From a bacterium (GTDB taxonomy: Bacteria; Armatimonadota; Abditibacteriia; Abditibacteriales; Abditibacteriaceae): 64,000 bases of DNA. Within the stretch, counting starts at the first letter, position 1. The number at the start of each line of letters is the position of its first letter. The notes below the pieces were generated by a model. The model made no database searches, had not been told where the DNA came from, and saw only the letters and a list, made by a program, of their open reading frames with translations. The translations under genes were made by a program, and so were the position numbers. The stretch is taken from assembly GCA_004172935.1 (NCBI GenBank), contig SDZD01000013.1:62001-126000 (forward strand). Direction: 5' to 3'. Positions 1 to 9,086 of this stretch are shown piece after piece.

Positions 1-5
1 GCGCT

Positions 6-1235
6 ATGCCGCCGCGTCCCATGGCTCCCAATGGTGCGCCGATGGCGCGTCCCGGTATGCCAGGTGGCTTTGCGCGTGAAGCGCCGCCCGAACCAGTGGT
101 CGAAGTCGTCGAGAAACTTTCCCTCGATGAAGTTCACCTGGACGAACTGCTACAACACGTCATCGACTTGAAAGGCTCGGACTTGCACCTTGCCGTCAGC
201 AAGCCGCCGTGTATCCGTGTTCACGGCAAAATCCGCGAATTGTCTCAATATGACATGTTCAAGGGGCCGGGCCTTCAGCGCATCATCTACGATGTCTTGA
301 CCGATGAGCAGATTCAGCGCTTTGAAAACGAGTGGGAACTTGACTTCGCGTACTCTACTGCTGATGGCGCCGCCCGTTTCCGTGTTAACGCCTACCGCGA
401 TAAGGGCGCACTCGCAGCCGCGATGCGTATTATCCCGACCAAAATCCCCAACCCTGAAGACCTGGGCTTGCCCCCGGTTATCATGGAACTGGCGAACCGC
501 CCACGCGGCTTGATGCTGGTGACGGGACCAACGGGTTCGGGCAAATCGACCACTCTTGCGGCGGTTATCAACAAAATCAACTCGGAACACGACGGTCACA
601 TCCTGACTATCGAAGACCCTATTGAATTCGTTCACCCCCACAGACGGTGCGTTGTCAACCAACGCGAAGTGGGAACTGACACTCGCTCGTTCAAGAACGC
701 TCTTCGCGCGGCTTTGCGCGAAGACCCAGACGTTATCCTCGTCGGAGAAATGCGTGACAACGAGACGATTCACTTAGCGATCACCGCTGCCGAAACGGGA
801 CACCTTGTTTTTGGAACATTGCACACCAACTCGGCTGCTGAATCTGTCGACCGTATGGTCGGCGTATTTCCTTCGGAACAGCAAGAGCAGATTCGCACCC
901 AATTGTCGAACTCTATCGTCGCCATCGTTACGCAGCAGTTGCTGCCGAAAGTGGGCGGCGGTCGTGTCGGTGCGGTGGAAATCATGATCGCCAACTCGGC
1001 GATTCGCAACCTCATCCGCGAAGCCAAAGCGCACCAGATGACCTCCATCATCCAGACGCAAAACGGTATCGGGATGCAGACGATGGACCAGGCTCTGCGC
1101 GACCTCGTGCTGCAAGGCATGGTCACCTATGAAGATGCCATGAGCCGTGCTCATAACGCCGCTGAACTGGAAGTTATGATTTCGGGTGGTATGGCACAGA
1201 TGCAGGCGGCAGCTGCCTCACAAGGGCGCCGCTAA
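6..1235 (+). CDS. pilT: Type IV pilus retraction ATPase PilT
   Basis: Hexameric cytoplasmic ATPase that depolymerises type IV pili and drives twitching. The protein shows the full GspE/PilT set: Walker A GPTGSGKS near residue 174, the aspartate box around EDPIEFVH, Walker B with EDPDVILVGEMRD near 240, and the histidine box TLHTNSA. The C-terminal part matches PilT (QTQNGIGMQTMDQAL) and not the assembly ATPase PilB. At 409 residues it is longer than typical PilT (about 345-370) because of a Met/Pro/Gly-rich leader of about 40 residues before the conserved SDLHL region. The reading frame is open to the window edge, so the true start may lie upstream. pilC follows 72 bases downstream, probably in the same operon. 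Confidence 0.93.
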   Translation: MPPRPMAPNGAPMARPGMPGGFAREAPPEPVVEVVEKLSLDEVHLDELLQHVIDLKGSDLHLAVSKPPCIRVHGKIRELSQYDMFKGPGLQRIIYDVLTDEQIQRFENEWELDFAYSTADGAARFRVNAYRDKGALAAAMRIIPTKIPNPEDLGLPPVIMELANRPRGLMLVTGPTGSGKSTTLAAVINKINSEHDGHILTIEDPIEFVHPHRRCVVNQREVGTDTRSFKNALRAALREDPDVILVGEMRDNETIHLAITAAETGHLVFGTLHTNSAAESVDRMVGVFPSEQQEQIRTQLSNSIVAIVTQQLLPKVGGGRVGAVEIMIANSAIRNLIREAKAHQMTSIIQTQNGIGMQTMDQALRDLVLQGMVTYEDAMSRAHNAAELEVMISGGMAQMQAAAASQGRR

Positions 1236-1307
1236 AACGACGGGGCGAGGTGACACTCGCCCCATTTTTCAGATTTCGCGTTAGGTATTTGTTTTCAGGA
1301 ACACCCA

Positions 1308-2537
1308 ATGGCAGTTTTCGCTTACGTCACCAAGGATTCAGCGGGGAAAATTCACCGGGGCCGCATTGAGGCTCCGAATGAAAAGACGCTTACCAAAAAG
1401 CTCACCGAACAGGGCTTTTTAGTGCAATCAGTCACGGCAGAGACGGTTAAAAAGAAGAAATTCAACCCTCTCAAGATGTTGCAGCGCGTGAAACCCACGC
1501 AAATCGCCATCTTCTGCCGCCAGTTTGCGACCATGATCAACGCGGGCGTTTCGCTCGTGCGCTGCTTGTCCGTTCTAGAGAAGCAGTCGGTTAGCCCGAA
1601 ACTCAAGGAGTGCATCCGCGACGTGCAGAACCGCGTCGAGGCTGGCGAAACCTTGTCGCGCGCTATGTCGCACCACCCCGCAGTTTTCTCGAACCTAACC
1701 CTTGGTCTGGTGAAAGCGGGCGAAGTCGGCGGTGTGTTGGATGAAACTCTCGACCGTCTCGCACAGTTCATGGAGGCGGACATCCGCCTTCGCCAGAAGA
1801 TCAAAGCGGCTATGACCTACCCGGTGTTGGTAGGTATCGTGGCTTTTTGTATCGTTACGTTCCTTGTGACCTTCATCGTGCCGAAGTTCATGGACATCTT
1901 CAAGGACTTTAAAGTCGAGATGCCCGCGATGACGATGGCTCTGGTGTCGGTTTCTCACTTCATGACCAACCCGCAGTCGATTGTTCCGACTGTTGTGGGC
2001 GTTGTTGGCTTTACAATTGCCTTCAAGAAATGGAAGAAAACGAAGTGGGGCAAGCGTATCTATGACAAATACAAAATGAAGGTGCCTGTGTTCGGTAAAT
2101 TGTCGCACAACATCGCTGTTGAGCGCTTCTGCCGCACGCTGTCTACCCTACTCACTTCGGGCGTTCCCATCTTGCAAGCTCTGGAAACCGTTTCCGGCGC
2201 TATCGACAACGAAACCTTCACCGACGTTATCATGCACGCTCGTGCCCGTATCCGTGAAGGAGACCCAATTGGCGAGCCTCTCGAAAAGTCGAATCTGTTC
2301 CCACCAATGGTGGTTCAGATGATCGCGATTGGCGAAGAAACTGGCGCGCTTGACCAAATGCTCGGCAAAGTTGCCGACTTCTACGAAGTGGAAGTCGAAA
2401 CCCAGCTCGAACAGTTGGCGGCGACGATTGAGCCTCTGATGATCGTGTTGCTCGGTCTGGTCGTGGGCTTCATCGTTATCGCGATGTTCATGCCGATGAT
2501 CTCGTTGGTTAACAACCTGTCGGGCGGCGATTCGTAA
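1308..2537 (+). CDS. pilC: Type IV pilus inner-membrane platform protein PilC
   Basis: Polytopic inner-membrane platform protein that couples the pilus ATPases to the growing fibre. Two GspF domains are visible, each with the IAIFCRQFATMINAGVSL / AVERFCRTLSTLLTSGVPIL signature, and three hydrophobic stretches near residues 165-195, 220-235 and 370-400, the usual PilC topology. Length (409 residues) is standard for the family. It follows pilT and is closed by a strong rho-independent terminator at 2578-2612, so pilT-pilC ends a unit whose beginning (perhaps pilB) lies left of the window. Confidence 0.93.
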   Translation: MAVFAYVTKDSAGKIHRGRIEAPNEKTLTKKLTEQGFLVQSVTAETVKKKKFNPLKMLQRVKPTQIAIFCRQFATMINAGVSLVRCLSVLEKQSVSPKLKECIRDVQNRVEAGETLSRAMSHHPAVFSNLTLGLVKAGEVGGVLDETLDRLAQFMEADIRLRQKIKAAMTYPVLVGIVAFCIVTFLVTFIVPKFMDIFKDFKVEMPAMTMALVSVSHFMTNPQSIVPTVVGVVGFTIAFKKWKKTKWGKRIYDKYKMKVPVFGKLSHNIAVERFCRTLSTLLTSGVPILQALETVSGAIDNETFTDVIMHARARIREGDPIGEPLEKSNLFPPMVVQMIAIGEETGALDQMLGKVADFYEVEVETQLEQLAATIEPLMIVLLGLVVGFIVIAMFMPMISLVNNLSGGDS

Positions 2538-2577
2538 AAAGCTGTTGGCGCATAGCCTCTAGCTACTGACAAACCTA

Positions 2578-2612
2578 AAAAGCCCGGAGCCAATGGCTCC
2601 GGGCTTTTTTGT
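2578..2612 (+). terminator. Rho-independent terminator of pilTC
   Basis: Stem AGCCCGGAGCC / GGCTCCGGGCT around a three-base loop (AAT), followed directly by a run of T. It lies about 40 bases after the pilC stop codon. Confidence 0.9.
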
Positions 2613-2665
2613 CTTTGTGGATGGATTTCCCCTGTCTTTTCTAGGGTTGCCGAGACACAGCAGGG

Positions 2666-2723
2666 GCGTTTGTTAGTGACAATGAGCTGTTTGAGGGCGA
2701 ACACAAGGTTCGCCCCTACAGGG
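2666..2723. repeat. Palindromic intergenic repeat, copy 1
   Basis: A 58-base unit beginning GCGTTTGTTAGTGACAATGA and ending in CGCCCCTACAGGG. It contains an 8-bp hairpin GGGCGAAC...GTTCGCCC. An almost identical unit follows at 2735-2792 and an inverted relative sits at 60432-60485. The hairpin-plus-CCCCTAC layout resembles short palindromic repeats dispersed in many bacterial genomes. Confidence 0.85.
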
Positions 2724-2734
2724 GTTTGCCACTA

Positions 2735-2792
2735 GCGTTTGTTAGTGACAATGGGCTGTTTGAGGGCGAACACAAGGTTCGCCCCTACAGGG
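2735..2792. repeat. Palindromic intergenic repeat, copy 2
   Basis: Direct repeat of 2666-2723, differing at one position (AATGGGC for AATGAGC), separated from it by 11 bases. It holds the same GGGCGAAC...GTTCGCCC hairpin. It lies just downstream of the stop codon of the minus-strand oxidoreductase gene. Confidence 0.85.
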
Positions 2793-2810
2793 CTGGGTGT
2801 GGAGTACGAT

Positions 2811-4136
2811 TTAGGCGCGCACAATGCCGAGTGGTTTGGCTTCTTTCCAATGGCCGCGCGTGAAGTCGGGAACGGCGATAGGGGCGCTGCCCGCCGCAAC
2901 TGATTGGGCCGATAATTCGTGGAGGCAGCTCCAAGCGGCGGCATCATAAACCACGCTATCGGGGGTGGCGCCGCGCCGGATGCAGTCGAGCAAGCGGTAG
3001 TTCATGATGTAATCCATGCCGCCGTGGCCTCCACCGACTGCCGCTTCCTGCAAGTCTTTGAACAGGGGGTGGGTGAACTTGTCGCGCATGGTCTGCAAGT
3101 CGGCGTCGTTGAGCCAGCCGTGGGAGTTTTTGGCTTCCAAATCGTATTGGGCGGGGTTATCGAGGGCGAGACGCGCGGGGTAATCGGCGAAGGTCGCGTC
3201 GGTGCCGGACAGCATGTTGATGCGGCTGTAAGGACGCGGGCTGATAACGTCGTATTGCAAGACGATGCTGCGGCCCCCGATGGTTTTAATCATTGAGGTA
3301 TTCATGTCGCCGCAAACATAGTTTTCTTCGGCGTGCATGTCGTTGTTGGGGCGGTGGGTGGCGCGGTACTTGGAAAGTCCTCGCTCTGGCGAACTCATCG
3401 AGACGATGTGGCTGAACTGGTCGCCCGTGCCGATACCGAGGTACTGGGCGACTGGCCCCAAACCATGCGTCGAATAGTGGTTGCCATCCCAACGCATATG
3501 ATACTCGCGGCGCCATGCTCCTTCCTGTCCCAAATCGTAGTAGGTGCTGCGAAGGTCGTGGATGTAGCCGCATTCGGCGTGATTCAAGTCGCCAAAAACG
3601 CCTTCGCGAACCATGTTGAGTACGAACAGTTCGTCTTCGCCGTAGCAGCAGTTTTCGAGCAAGACGCAGTGGCGCTGAGTGCGCTCACTGGCATTCACCA
3701 ATTCCCAGCACTCGTTGACGGTGACGGCAGCCGAAACTTCCAAAAAGGCGTGCTTACCATTCTCCATCGCCTTGACAGCCATTGGCACGTGCCACTCCCA
3801 CGGCGACGCGATGTACACCGCGTCGATGTCGTCGCGCTCCATAATCGCTTCCCAGCTATCCACGGCGCCCGCATAAATCTGCGGCGGGGCTTGTTCCAAT
3901 TTAGTGGCGATATAGTCGGCAAGCTTTTGGGCACGCTCTGGATAGACATCACAAATGGCGACTAACTCGACAAATTCTAAGCGGGCGGCATCCAGTGCAT
4001 GTGTGAAGCCGCGATGGCAGCCAATGACCGCAACTCGCACCTTCTCAAGCGGATTAGTTGTTAAGTCGTGTACGGGTTTGTGGCCTTGTGGCCGGGGACG
4101 CATCAATCCTGGTTCAGCAGAAAAAGCAAAGTTCAT
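2811..4136 (-). CDS. Gfo/Idh/MocA family oxidoreductase, GH109-like
   Basis: NAD-dependent oxidoreductase-fold protein resembling glycoside hydrolase family 109 (alpha-N-acetylgalactosaminidase-type enzymes using a tightly bound NAD). It has an N-terminal Rossmann fold (RVAVIGCHRGFTHALDA, where the usual GxGxxG is replaced), then IASPWEWHVPMAVKAMENGKH, the family-typical ENCCYGEDELFVLNMVREG, and the substrate-domain blocks GYIHDLRSTYYD and HYSTHGLGPVAQYLGI. I chose the ATG at 4136 (441 residues), which has an AGGGG motif upstream; a GTG at 4154 is the alternative. Substrate specificity cannot be read from sequence, so another sugar dehydrogenase role is possible. It stands alone, between the pilus genes. 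Confidence 0.8.
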   Translation of the reverse strand: MNFAFSAEPGLMRPRPQGHKPVHDLTTNPLEKVRVAVIGCHRGFTHALDAARLEFVELVAICDVYPERAQKLADYIATKLEQAPPQIYAGAVDSWEAIMERDDIDAVYIASPWEWHVPMAVKAMENGKHAFLEVSAAVTVNECWELVNASERTQRHCVLLENCCYGEDELFVLNMVREGVFGDLNHAECGYIHDLRSTYYDLGQEGAWRREYHMRWDGNHYSTHGLGPVAQYLGIGTGDQFSHIVSMSSPERGLSKYRATHRPNNDMHAEENYVCGDMNTSMIKTIGGRSIVLQYDVISPRPYSRINMLSGTDATFADYPARLALDNPAQYDLEAKNSHGWLNDADLQTMRDKFTHPLFKDLQEAAVGGGHGGMDYIMNYRLLDCIRRGATPDSVVYDAAAWSCLHELSAQSVAAGSAPIAVPDFTRGHWKEAKPLGIVRA

Positions 4137-4250
4137 AGCGACAGCCCCTAACACATGTTAGATTCAACGGGCAGTTTATCCTTGAAGTTAATCGCAACGC
4201 GGCGTTGAAGACCTCAAAATTCGAGGGGTTACCCGCGCCACTCAGTTTGA

Positions 4251-4276
4251 GTCGCCACAATTGGGATAGTGGCGAC
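4251..4276. promoter_or_regulatory. Perfect inverted repeat upstream of prepilin peptidase gene
   Basis: GTCGCCAC and GTGGCGAC separated by ten bases, with a further ATCGCCAC half-site about 15 bases on. It lies in the leader between the divergent oxidoreductase gene and the prepilin peptidase gene. It could be an operator or an RNA hairpin; neither can be decided here. Confidence 0.35.
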
Positions 4277-4319
4277 AATCTCCGCCAAAAATCGCCACAC
4301 TCTGAAGCCTTAGCTTTCC

Positions 4320-5357
4320 ATGATTCTTTTGCTGCTCTTCGTGCTGGGAACTCTCATTGGCTCGTTCCTGAACGTGTGCATATATCGCTTGCCACGCCAT
4401 GAGAGCGTGTCGTATCCGCCATCCCATTGCTTCAATTGCAACACGCGATTGCAGGCGCTCGATATGGTGCCGGTTTTGTCACAAGCCATTCTGGGCAGCA
4501 AATGCCGCTATTGCGGAGTGAAGTTTTCGTGGCGTTACGCGGGCATCGAGTTTTTGACTGGCGTTTTGTTCCTGTTGGCGGGCACGCAGTACGTGCAGCT
4601 TAGCGGCGGATTTGGGGCATCATTCGAGGGCGACCCGGCGAGGTTACTACGCGATCTGATTTTTATGGCGACTCTGGTCGTCATTTTCTGGGTCGATTAC
4701 GACACGCGCCTCGTACAACTTGAAGCGACGCTGTTGCTGGGATTAAGCGCCGTCGCTTACAACGTGTGGCAAATCCACAATGACGGGTTGGCCTCGATTC
4801 AAACCGATGGAGGCATTTTCGCGAATTTGATTCCGGCGCCGCTGCCGGAATCGCTGTTGGCGGGCGTTATCGCGGCGACCTTTCTGTGGCTGCTGCGCGC
4901 ATTGTTCTCGTGGATATACCAACGCGAGGCAATGGGCCTGGGCGACGTGTTCATTGTGGCGGCGATTGCCATGCACCTCGGTTGGCACGCGACGCTGGTT
5001 ACCTTCTTCTTTCTGGCAGCCGTGTTGGGCGCTGTGATTGGCAGTTTGTTCCAGCTTCCACGCACAGTACGCGCTTACAAATGGAGCAAACGTCGGTCGC
5101 AAAAATATAATACCCCCAATATAGCGCGGGCGATGGCAAGACACTCGTTTCGCAAGAGCCTAATGCCCTTTGGGCCGATGCTGGCAATTGGCGCGGTAGC
5201 AGCTCTTCTTTACGGTCAACAACTCAACGACTACTATATTGGCCTGTATACACCGCCTCCAACGCCGGGTATTCCCCCCATCGCCGTGGGTATGACACCT
5301 CCGACTTTGGGAGGAAATTCAGCTTTTACGCCTAATGTTGTCACTCCGCCACAGTAG
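4320..5357 (+). CDS. pilD: Prepilin peptidase (type IV leader peptidase, A24)
   Basis: Inner-membrane aspartic peptidase that removes leader peptides from type IV prepilins and pseudopilins and N-methylates the new terminus. The N-terminal hydrophobic segment with GSFLNVCIYRLPR, the zinc-binding CxxC pairs (C37/C40 and C62/C65) and the catalytic aspartates D126 (FWVDYDT) and D209 (MGLGDVF) are all present. Length (345) is longer than E. coli-type enzymes because of a proline-rich C-terminal tail after the last membrane segment. It directly precedes a set of four pseudopilin-like genes that are presumably its substrates. Confidence 0.93.
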   Translation: MILLLLFVLGTLIGSFLNVCIYRLPRHESVSYPPSHCFNCNTRLQALDMVPVLSQAILGSKCRYCGVKFSWRYAGIEFLTGVLFLLAGTQYVQLSGGFGASFEGDPARLLRDLIFMATLVVIFWVDYDTRLVQLEATLLLGLSAVAYNVWQIHNDGLASIQTDGGIFANLIPAPLPESLLAGVIAATFLWLLRALFSWIYQREAMGLGDVFIVAAIAMHLGWHATLVTFFFLAAVLGAVIGSLFQLPRTVRAYKWSKRRSQKYNTPNIARAMARHSFRKSLMPFGPMLAIGAVAALLYGQQLNDYYIGLYTPPPTPGIPPIAVGMTPPTLGGNSAFTPNVVTPPQ

Positions 5358-5485
5358 TTGCGTTTGTGTGGGTTCTCCTTCGCCGTTTTTGACGAGTCTT
5401 GTAGAAGTTAATGTCAATTAGAGCTATATGTGGGGCACACTAGTCGCTGTTCCTTATAGGATAAATTCTTCGTTTTGGAGTCAGC

Positions 5486-6334
5486 ATGTCCCAGGTTCAA
5501 AAACCTGTATCAAGAGTGCGTCGCGCTTTCACATTAATAGAAATTCTCGTTGTCCTCGCCATCATCGCGCTGCTCTCGGCGTTGTTGTTTCCGGCGTTTA
5601 GCCGTGCACGTGAAAGTGCGCGCCAGACAACGTGCCAGACGAATCTTCAGCAGATTTACATGGCGACACAGCAATATTTCCAAGACGAACGACGCTATCC
5701 CGATTCGCTTGTTGACTTATTGCCCGGTGGAGCGAGATATGATGATGGAACGCCCACCGGGGCAACATTGCCCGAATCCGTCAACGGCTATTTGAAATCG
5801 GGAGCCGATGGCTTGCGTTGCCCGGATGACGACCTGGATAACACAATTCCTCGCTCGTCCTATGGCTCTTTGAACAAAAATGTCGTGGCTCCTGCAACGC
5901 CTGTAGTTGGGGCTTCGCCCGACCCACTGGCTGACGCGGGCAAATACACGTGGAACTACTGGGGCTATGACGCCGATGGTTTCGCTTATCCCGGCCCAAT
6001 GGAAGCCGCGACAGGCACACCCAACGGTTCGCCTTTGCTGGTGAATCCGACTGACAGCAGCAACAATGCGCTCGCGTTCGACGCGCGCAAGAATAAGATT
6101 CGGTCATCTCTTTCCAACCGATTCGCACCAGCCTCTACCATCATCACTCATTGCGTTTGGCACCGTCTGCAAACTGCGAACGATTTGACCGCACCCGGCC
6201 AGTTGAATTATGGCGGCGATCCCCTGAATGTGCGCGACATCGTTCTGCATCTCGATGGTTCGACCAAATCTGTTGGGGTTGCCACATGGAAAGCCGATGT
6301 TACCGGCAACAAGTGGCAGACACAAACGCCCTGA
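5486..6334 (+). CDS. Prepilin-like (pseudopilin) protein 1
   Basis: Class III signal peptide protein: a short basic leader ending RRVRRA, then FTLIEILVVLAIIALLSALL, the typical pilin hydrophobic helix with Glu at +5. The predicted cleavage is Ala|Phe, so the -1 residue is Ala, not Gly. Behind the helix comes FPAFSRARESARQTTCQTNLQQIYMA, the pattern of DUF1559/type II secretion G-like proteins of Armatimonadota and Planctomycetes, then a globular part of about 230 residues ending in a conserved-looking VLHLDGSTKSV. A GGAG ribosome site lies 6 bases before the ATG. First of four pseudopilin genes in a row. Confidence 0.85.
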   Translation: MSQVQKPVSRVRRAFTLIEILVVLAIIALLSALLFPAFSRARESARQTTCQTNLQQIYMATQQYFQDERRYPDSLVDLLPGGARYDDGTPTGATLPESVNGYLKSGADGLRCPDDDLDNTIPRSSYGSLNKNVVAPATPVVGASPDPLADAGKYTWNYWGYDADGFAYPGPMEAATGTPNGSPLLVNPTDSSNNALAFDARKNKIRSSLSNRFAPASTIITHCVWHRLQTANDLTAPGQLNYGGDPLNVRDIVLHLDGSTKSVGVATWKADVTGNKWQTQTP

Positions 6335-6410
6335 CAACCACTACTCTCTTCTGCGGGCTATGCCCGCGCCTTGACTCTTTCTCGCGGTTCCTTGCGTCTT
6401 ACACGCAACC

Positions 6411-6416
6411 TATAAT
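6411..6416 (+). promoter_or_regulatory. Possible -10 box (TATAAT) before the second pseudopilin gene
   Basis: A perfect TATAAT lies 45 bases upstream of the ATG at 6461. No good -35 match is seen at 16-18 bases, so this is only suggestive. If used, transcription would begin near 6423 and would exclude the TTG at 6419 as start. Confidence 0.3.
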
Positions 6417-6460
6417 CGTTGAACATTCATCGGCGGCCTCGTGGCCCGATTTCGTTCCTC

Positions 6461-8179
6461 ATGTTGGCATTCAAGAGCAGAACTCGTAACTCACCCGTCC
6501 AATTACGCTCTTTGGGGGTATCAATCGCACCTACGCGCGCGTTTTCGCTGCTCGAAGTTTCGATTGCACTCGCCATTTTTGTATTCGGTGCGCTCGCCGT
6601 AGTGCGAATTTTTCCCGGCGCGCTGAAAATCATCACCGCAGGAGGTGACCGTCAAAACGCCATCAGTTTGAACCGTGCTGCGCTCGTGCGCGTGGGCAGC
6701 GCGCCGCCTCTGGCCGTCTACGACACCCAGGACAACAAGATGTGGGATTGGCAGGACGGCGTCTCCGTTAACGGCGTATATGAACCACGCGCTGTTCTGG
6801 GTTCGGCACGACGCGGCTACTCGTTGCCGCGCTCAAACGAGGCGGATTTCGACCGCTCGGCACTGGGCAGTCTGCGCTGTATTATCGGCGAACCCGAAAC
6901 TGTGGCACAACAAGAAAATGGTGATTTGTTCGTGCTAACTCAGTTCCCCATTTTCGGCGATGCGCTCGACCCAACTCAGGTGCGCGTCTGGAAGCGCGAA
7001 GCTCTCGAAGGAGTCGAAATTGATGCGGCGGGTCTGCTCAACTTCGACAACGCTCGTTACGCTTCAAGCGGCGACCCGTTCGTTCCACCTACGGGCGCCA
7101 TCTACTACGTGACCTTCCGCTACCACGACAACAGCGCGTCGTGGGCAGTGAAGGATGTTCCGGTTTCCTCGACAACCAACACAGTGGTCGTGCCTGATGT
7201 CGCACCTGCCGACACCGGACAGCGTGTGATACCAGGCAATGTCACCACGACTTGCGCGTGGCCCGTCGAGGCGCCCATCAACGCCGACGACGAAGGCAAC
7301 AACAAGCGCGGATTGGTGAACCTGAGCAGCACAGGCGTTGCAGCGGGTGACACGATATACGTCGACTATCAGGCCGACTGGGGCTGGATTTTACAGGCGG
7401 GCGTGCCCGATGCTGTGCCCGAACAGAAACCAACCGGAGCCACTCGCCCCCGTCAAATCGCGCTGGGCGCTCCTTATATAGAAGACCGCGCCACCAACTC
7501 GATTTATACGCTGTGCCAGACACGCAAGAATGGCAAGCCCAATTTGGTGGAAGCGAGCTGGGGCGAGAACCAAAACCTGACCGGAAGCCAGAAGCTGTAC
7601 ACGCCCACCAACTCGGATTTGCGTGCAGGTCGCGTGACGTTCGAAACAGGCAATTTGACAGCAGGGGAAACCTTCGCTGGAGCGCGTGTGGCATTTCGCA
7701 CTCGCGATGGCTGGGCACAGCAGCTTTCTGTTGCCGCTGCCGCTTACAAACCTTTCGGTTGCGGCCCCTCGACGCCTTCCTATTTGGAAGCGGGCGAACC
7801 CTGGCGCGACTATGTGCTCGATGCCAACAACGGCATCCTGTATTTCCACGCCTCCGAGGCGGGAAAGAGTGTGTTGGTTACCTATTCCTATAACGACGGC
7901 ACGACACCAACCACTTTGCGCGACCAATTGGTGACCATCGACGATAGCCCGTTGCAACCAGCAGGATTACCCGCGACATTTGCGCCTTCGGGTTATGTGT
8001 CGCAGTTGCAGTTGACGGATGCCAATGGCGATGCACTGGCGCCGAACACTCTGGTTTCGATTGAGAGCGTGCGCGGTGCTTCGGTGGCAGTTCGCACCGC
8101 CTGGTTGGATGGTTCGCGCTACACACAATCGTTCTTGACTTCGATTCGCCCTGCGGCTGGCTCGGAGGCAACTCCATGA
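6461..8179 (+). CDS. Large prepilin-like (PilV/pseudopilin) protein 2
   Basis: Protein of 572 residues with a class III leader: TRA|FSLLEVSIALAIFVFGALA, i.e. Ala at -1 and Glu at +5. The globular part is unusually big for a pseudopilin (over 500 residues) and contains no catalytic motif that I recognise; it is rich in short beta-type segments (YYVTFRYHDNSASWAVKDV, VLVTYSYNDG). Large minor pilins of this kind can sit at fibre tips. The frame extends to a TTG at 6419, but I prefer the ATG at 6461 because a TATAAT box lies between. The stop overlaps the next start (ATGA at 8176). Confidence 0.75.
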   Translation: MLAFKSRTRNSPVQLRSLGVSIAPTRAFSLLEVSIALAIFVFGALAVVRIFPGALKIITAGGDRQNAISLNRAALVRVGSAPPLAVYDTQDNKMWDWQDGVSVNGVYEPRAVLGSARRGYSLPRSNEADFDRSALGSLRCIIGEPETVAQQENGDLFVLTQFPIFGDALDPTQVRVWKREALEGVEIDAAGLLNFDNARYASSGDPFVPPTGAIYYVTFRYHDNSASWAVKDVPVSSTTNTVVVPDVAPADTGQRVIPGNVTTTCAWPVEAPINADDEGNNKRGLVNLSSTGVAAGDTIYVDYQADWGWILQAGVPDAVPEQKPTGATRPRQIALGAPYIEDRATNSIYTLCQTRKNGKPNLVEASWGENQNLTGSQKLYTPTNSDLRAGRVTFETGNLTAGETFAGARVAFRTRDGWAQQLSVAAAAYKPFGCGPSTPSYLEAGEPWRDYVLDANNGILYFHASEAGKSVLVTYSYNDGTTPTTLRDQLVTIDDSPLQPAGLPATFAPSGYVSQLQLTDANGDALAPNTLVSIESVRGASVAVRTAWLDGSRYTQSFLTSIRPAAGSEATP

Positions 8180-9078
8180 ACCGCAAAAGCGCCTTCACCA
8201 TGATCGAGATGATGATAGTATTGGCGGTTGTCGCCTTGCTATCGGCCATCTCGCTGGGCGTCATTTCGTCTTTGCGCGAAGGCAGCAAGCGCGGCACGTG
8301 CCAGACCAATCTCAACCAGATTTACGGCGCGGCGCGGCTTTATGCGCAGGATTTCGATGGCAAGTTCCCCTATCTGAATCCGACTGGTGGGCCGACTTCG
8401 GCGCAAACGCCAGCGGGCGGACTGGGATTGTGGGCGCTTTACGCTTACCCACCTCACAACAACGACACGCTCAAAGACGCCAACTGCGACAGCATCGCGA
8501 ACGATTTGCCAGCCAGTCGCAACGACCCGTTGAAGGATTCGCCGATTGCAGCTTACTTGAAGGCACCACGCGCTCTGCACTGCCCTAGCGACGACTACAT
8601 TCATGATGTCTCGTATTCGACAGGTGCGGCAGCCTGTTCGACAAGCCCGATGAGTAGTTCGGCCCTCGATTTCGACCCCGGCGATGGCATTCGACGCTTG
8701 AATCCGTATTACTTGAGCTACCAGGTGCTTGACGACGCTCCCGCCGTACCAACGTACTCATCGTTTCGCGGCGCCGGCACCAAGCGTCAACTGCGTTTTT
8801 ACGATGCAAGCTTTGCCACTCCTGAGCGAGTGGCACCTGACCAGACCGTCGTGACGTGGTGCCGCTTCCATAGGCATCTGAATAGCGATGGTACAACCAA
8901 AGTCGGCGACAACTCGCGCGACAACGTGCTATTTTTGGACGGAAGCGTGCAAAGTGTTTTGGTGTCGCAACCCGTCACCGATACGGCGAGCGCGACAAAG
9001 ACGTGCGATGGCTGGAAGCGCGTGCCGCTTTCGGAAGCAGATAAAGTCCCAGTAGATATTGCTTCGGCTTGCAACTAA
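8176..9078 (+). CDS. Prepilin-like (pseudopilin) protein 3
   Basis: 300-residue pseudopilin with leader MNRKSA|FTMIEMMIVLAVVALLSA, again Ala at the -1 position. It continues with SLREGSKRGTCQTNLNQIYGAARLYAQDFDGKFP, clearly paralogous to the first pseudopilin of this operon, and ends with a similar NVLFLDGSVQSVLV block. Translation is coupled to the previous gene through a four-base overlap. Role inferred: a subunit of a pilus or type II secretion-like pseudopilus. Confidence 0.83.
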   Translation: MNRKSAFTMIEMMIVLAVVALLSAISLGVISSLREGSKRGTCQTNLNQIYGAARLYAQDFDGKFPYLNPTGGPTSAQTPAGGLGLWALYAYPPHNNDTLKDANCDSIANDLPASRNDPLKDSPIAAYLKAPRALHCPSDDYIHDVSYSTGAAACSTSPMSSSALDFDPGDGIRRLNPYYLSYQVLDDAPAVPTYSSFRGAGTKRQLRFYDASFATPERVAPDQTVVTWCRFHRHLNSDGTTKVGDNSRDNVLFLDGSVQSVLVSQPVTDTASATKTCDGWKRVPLSEADKVPVDIASACN

Positions 9079-9086
9079 GAGAAACC

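Noticed and set aside
2811..4136. Reading the oxidoreductase as a truncated gene because of its missing GxGxxG motif
   Set aside because: All other GH109-like blocks are present in order and the length is normal, so the altered motif is a natural variant.
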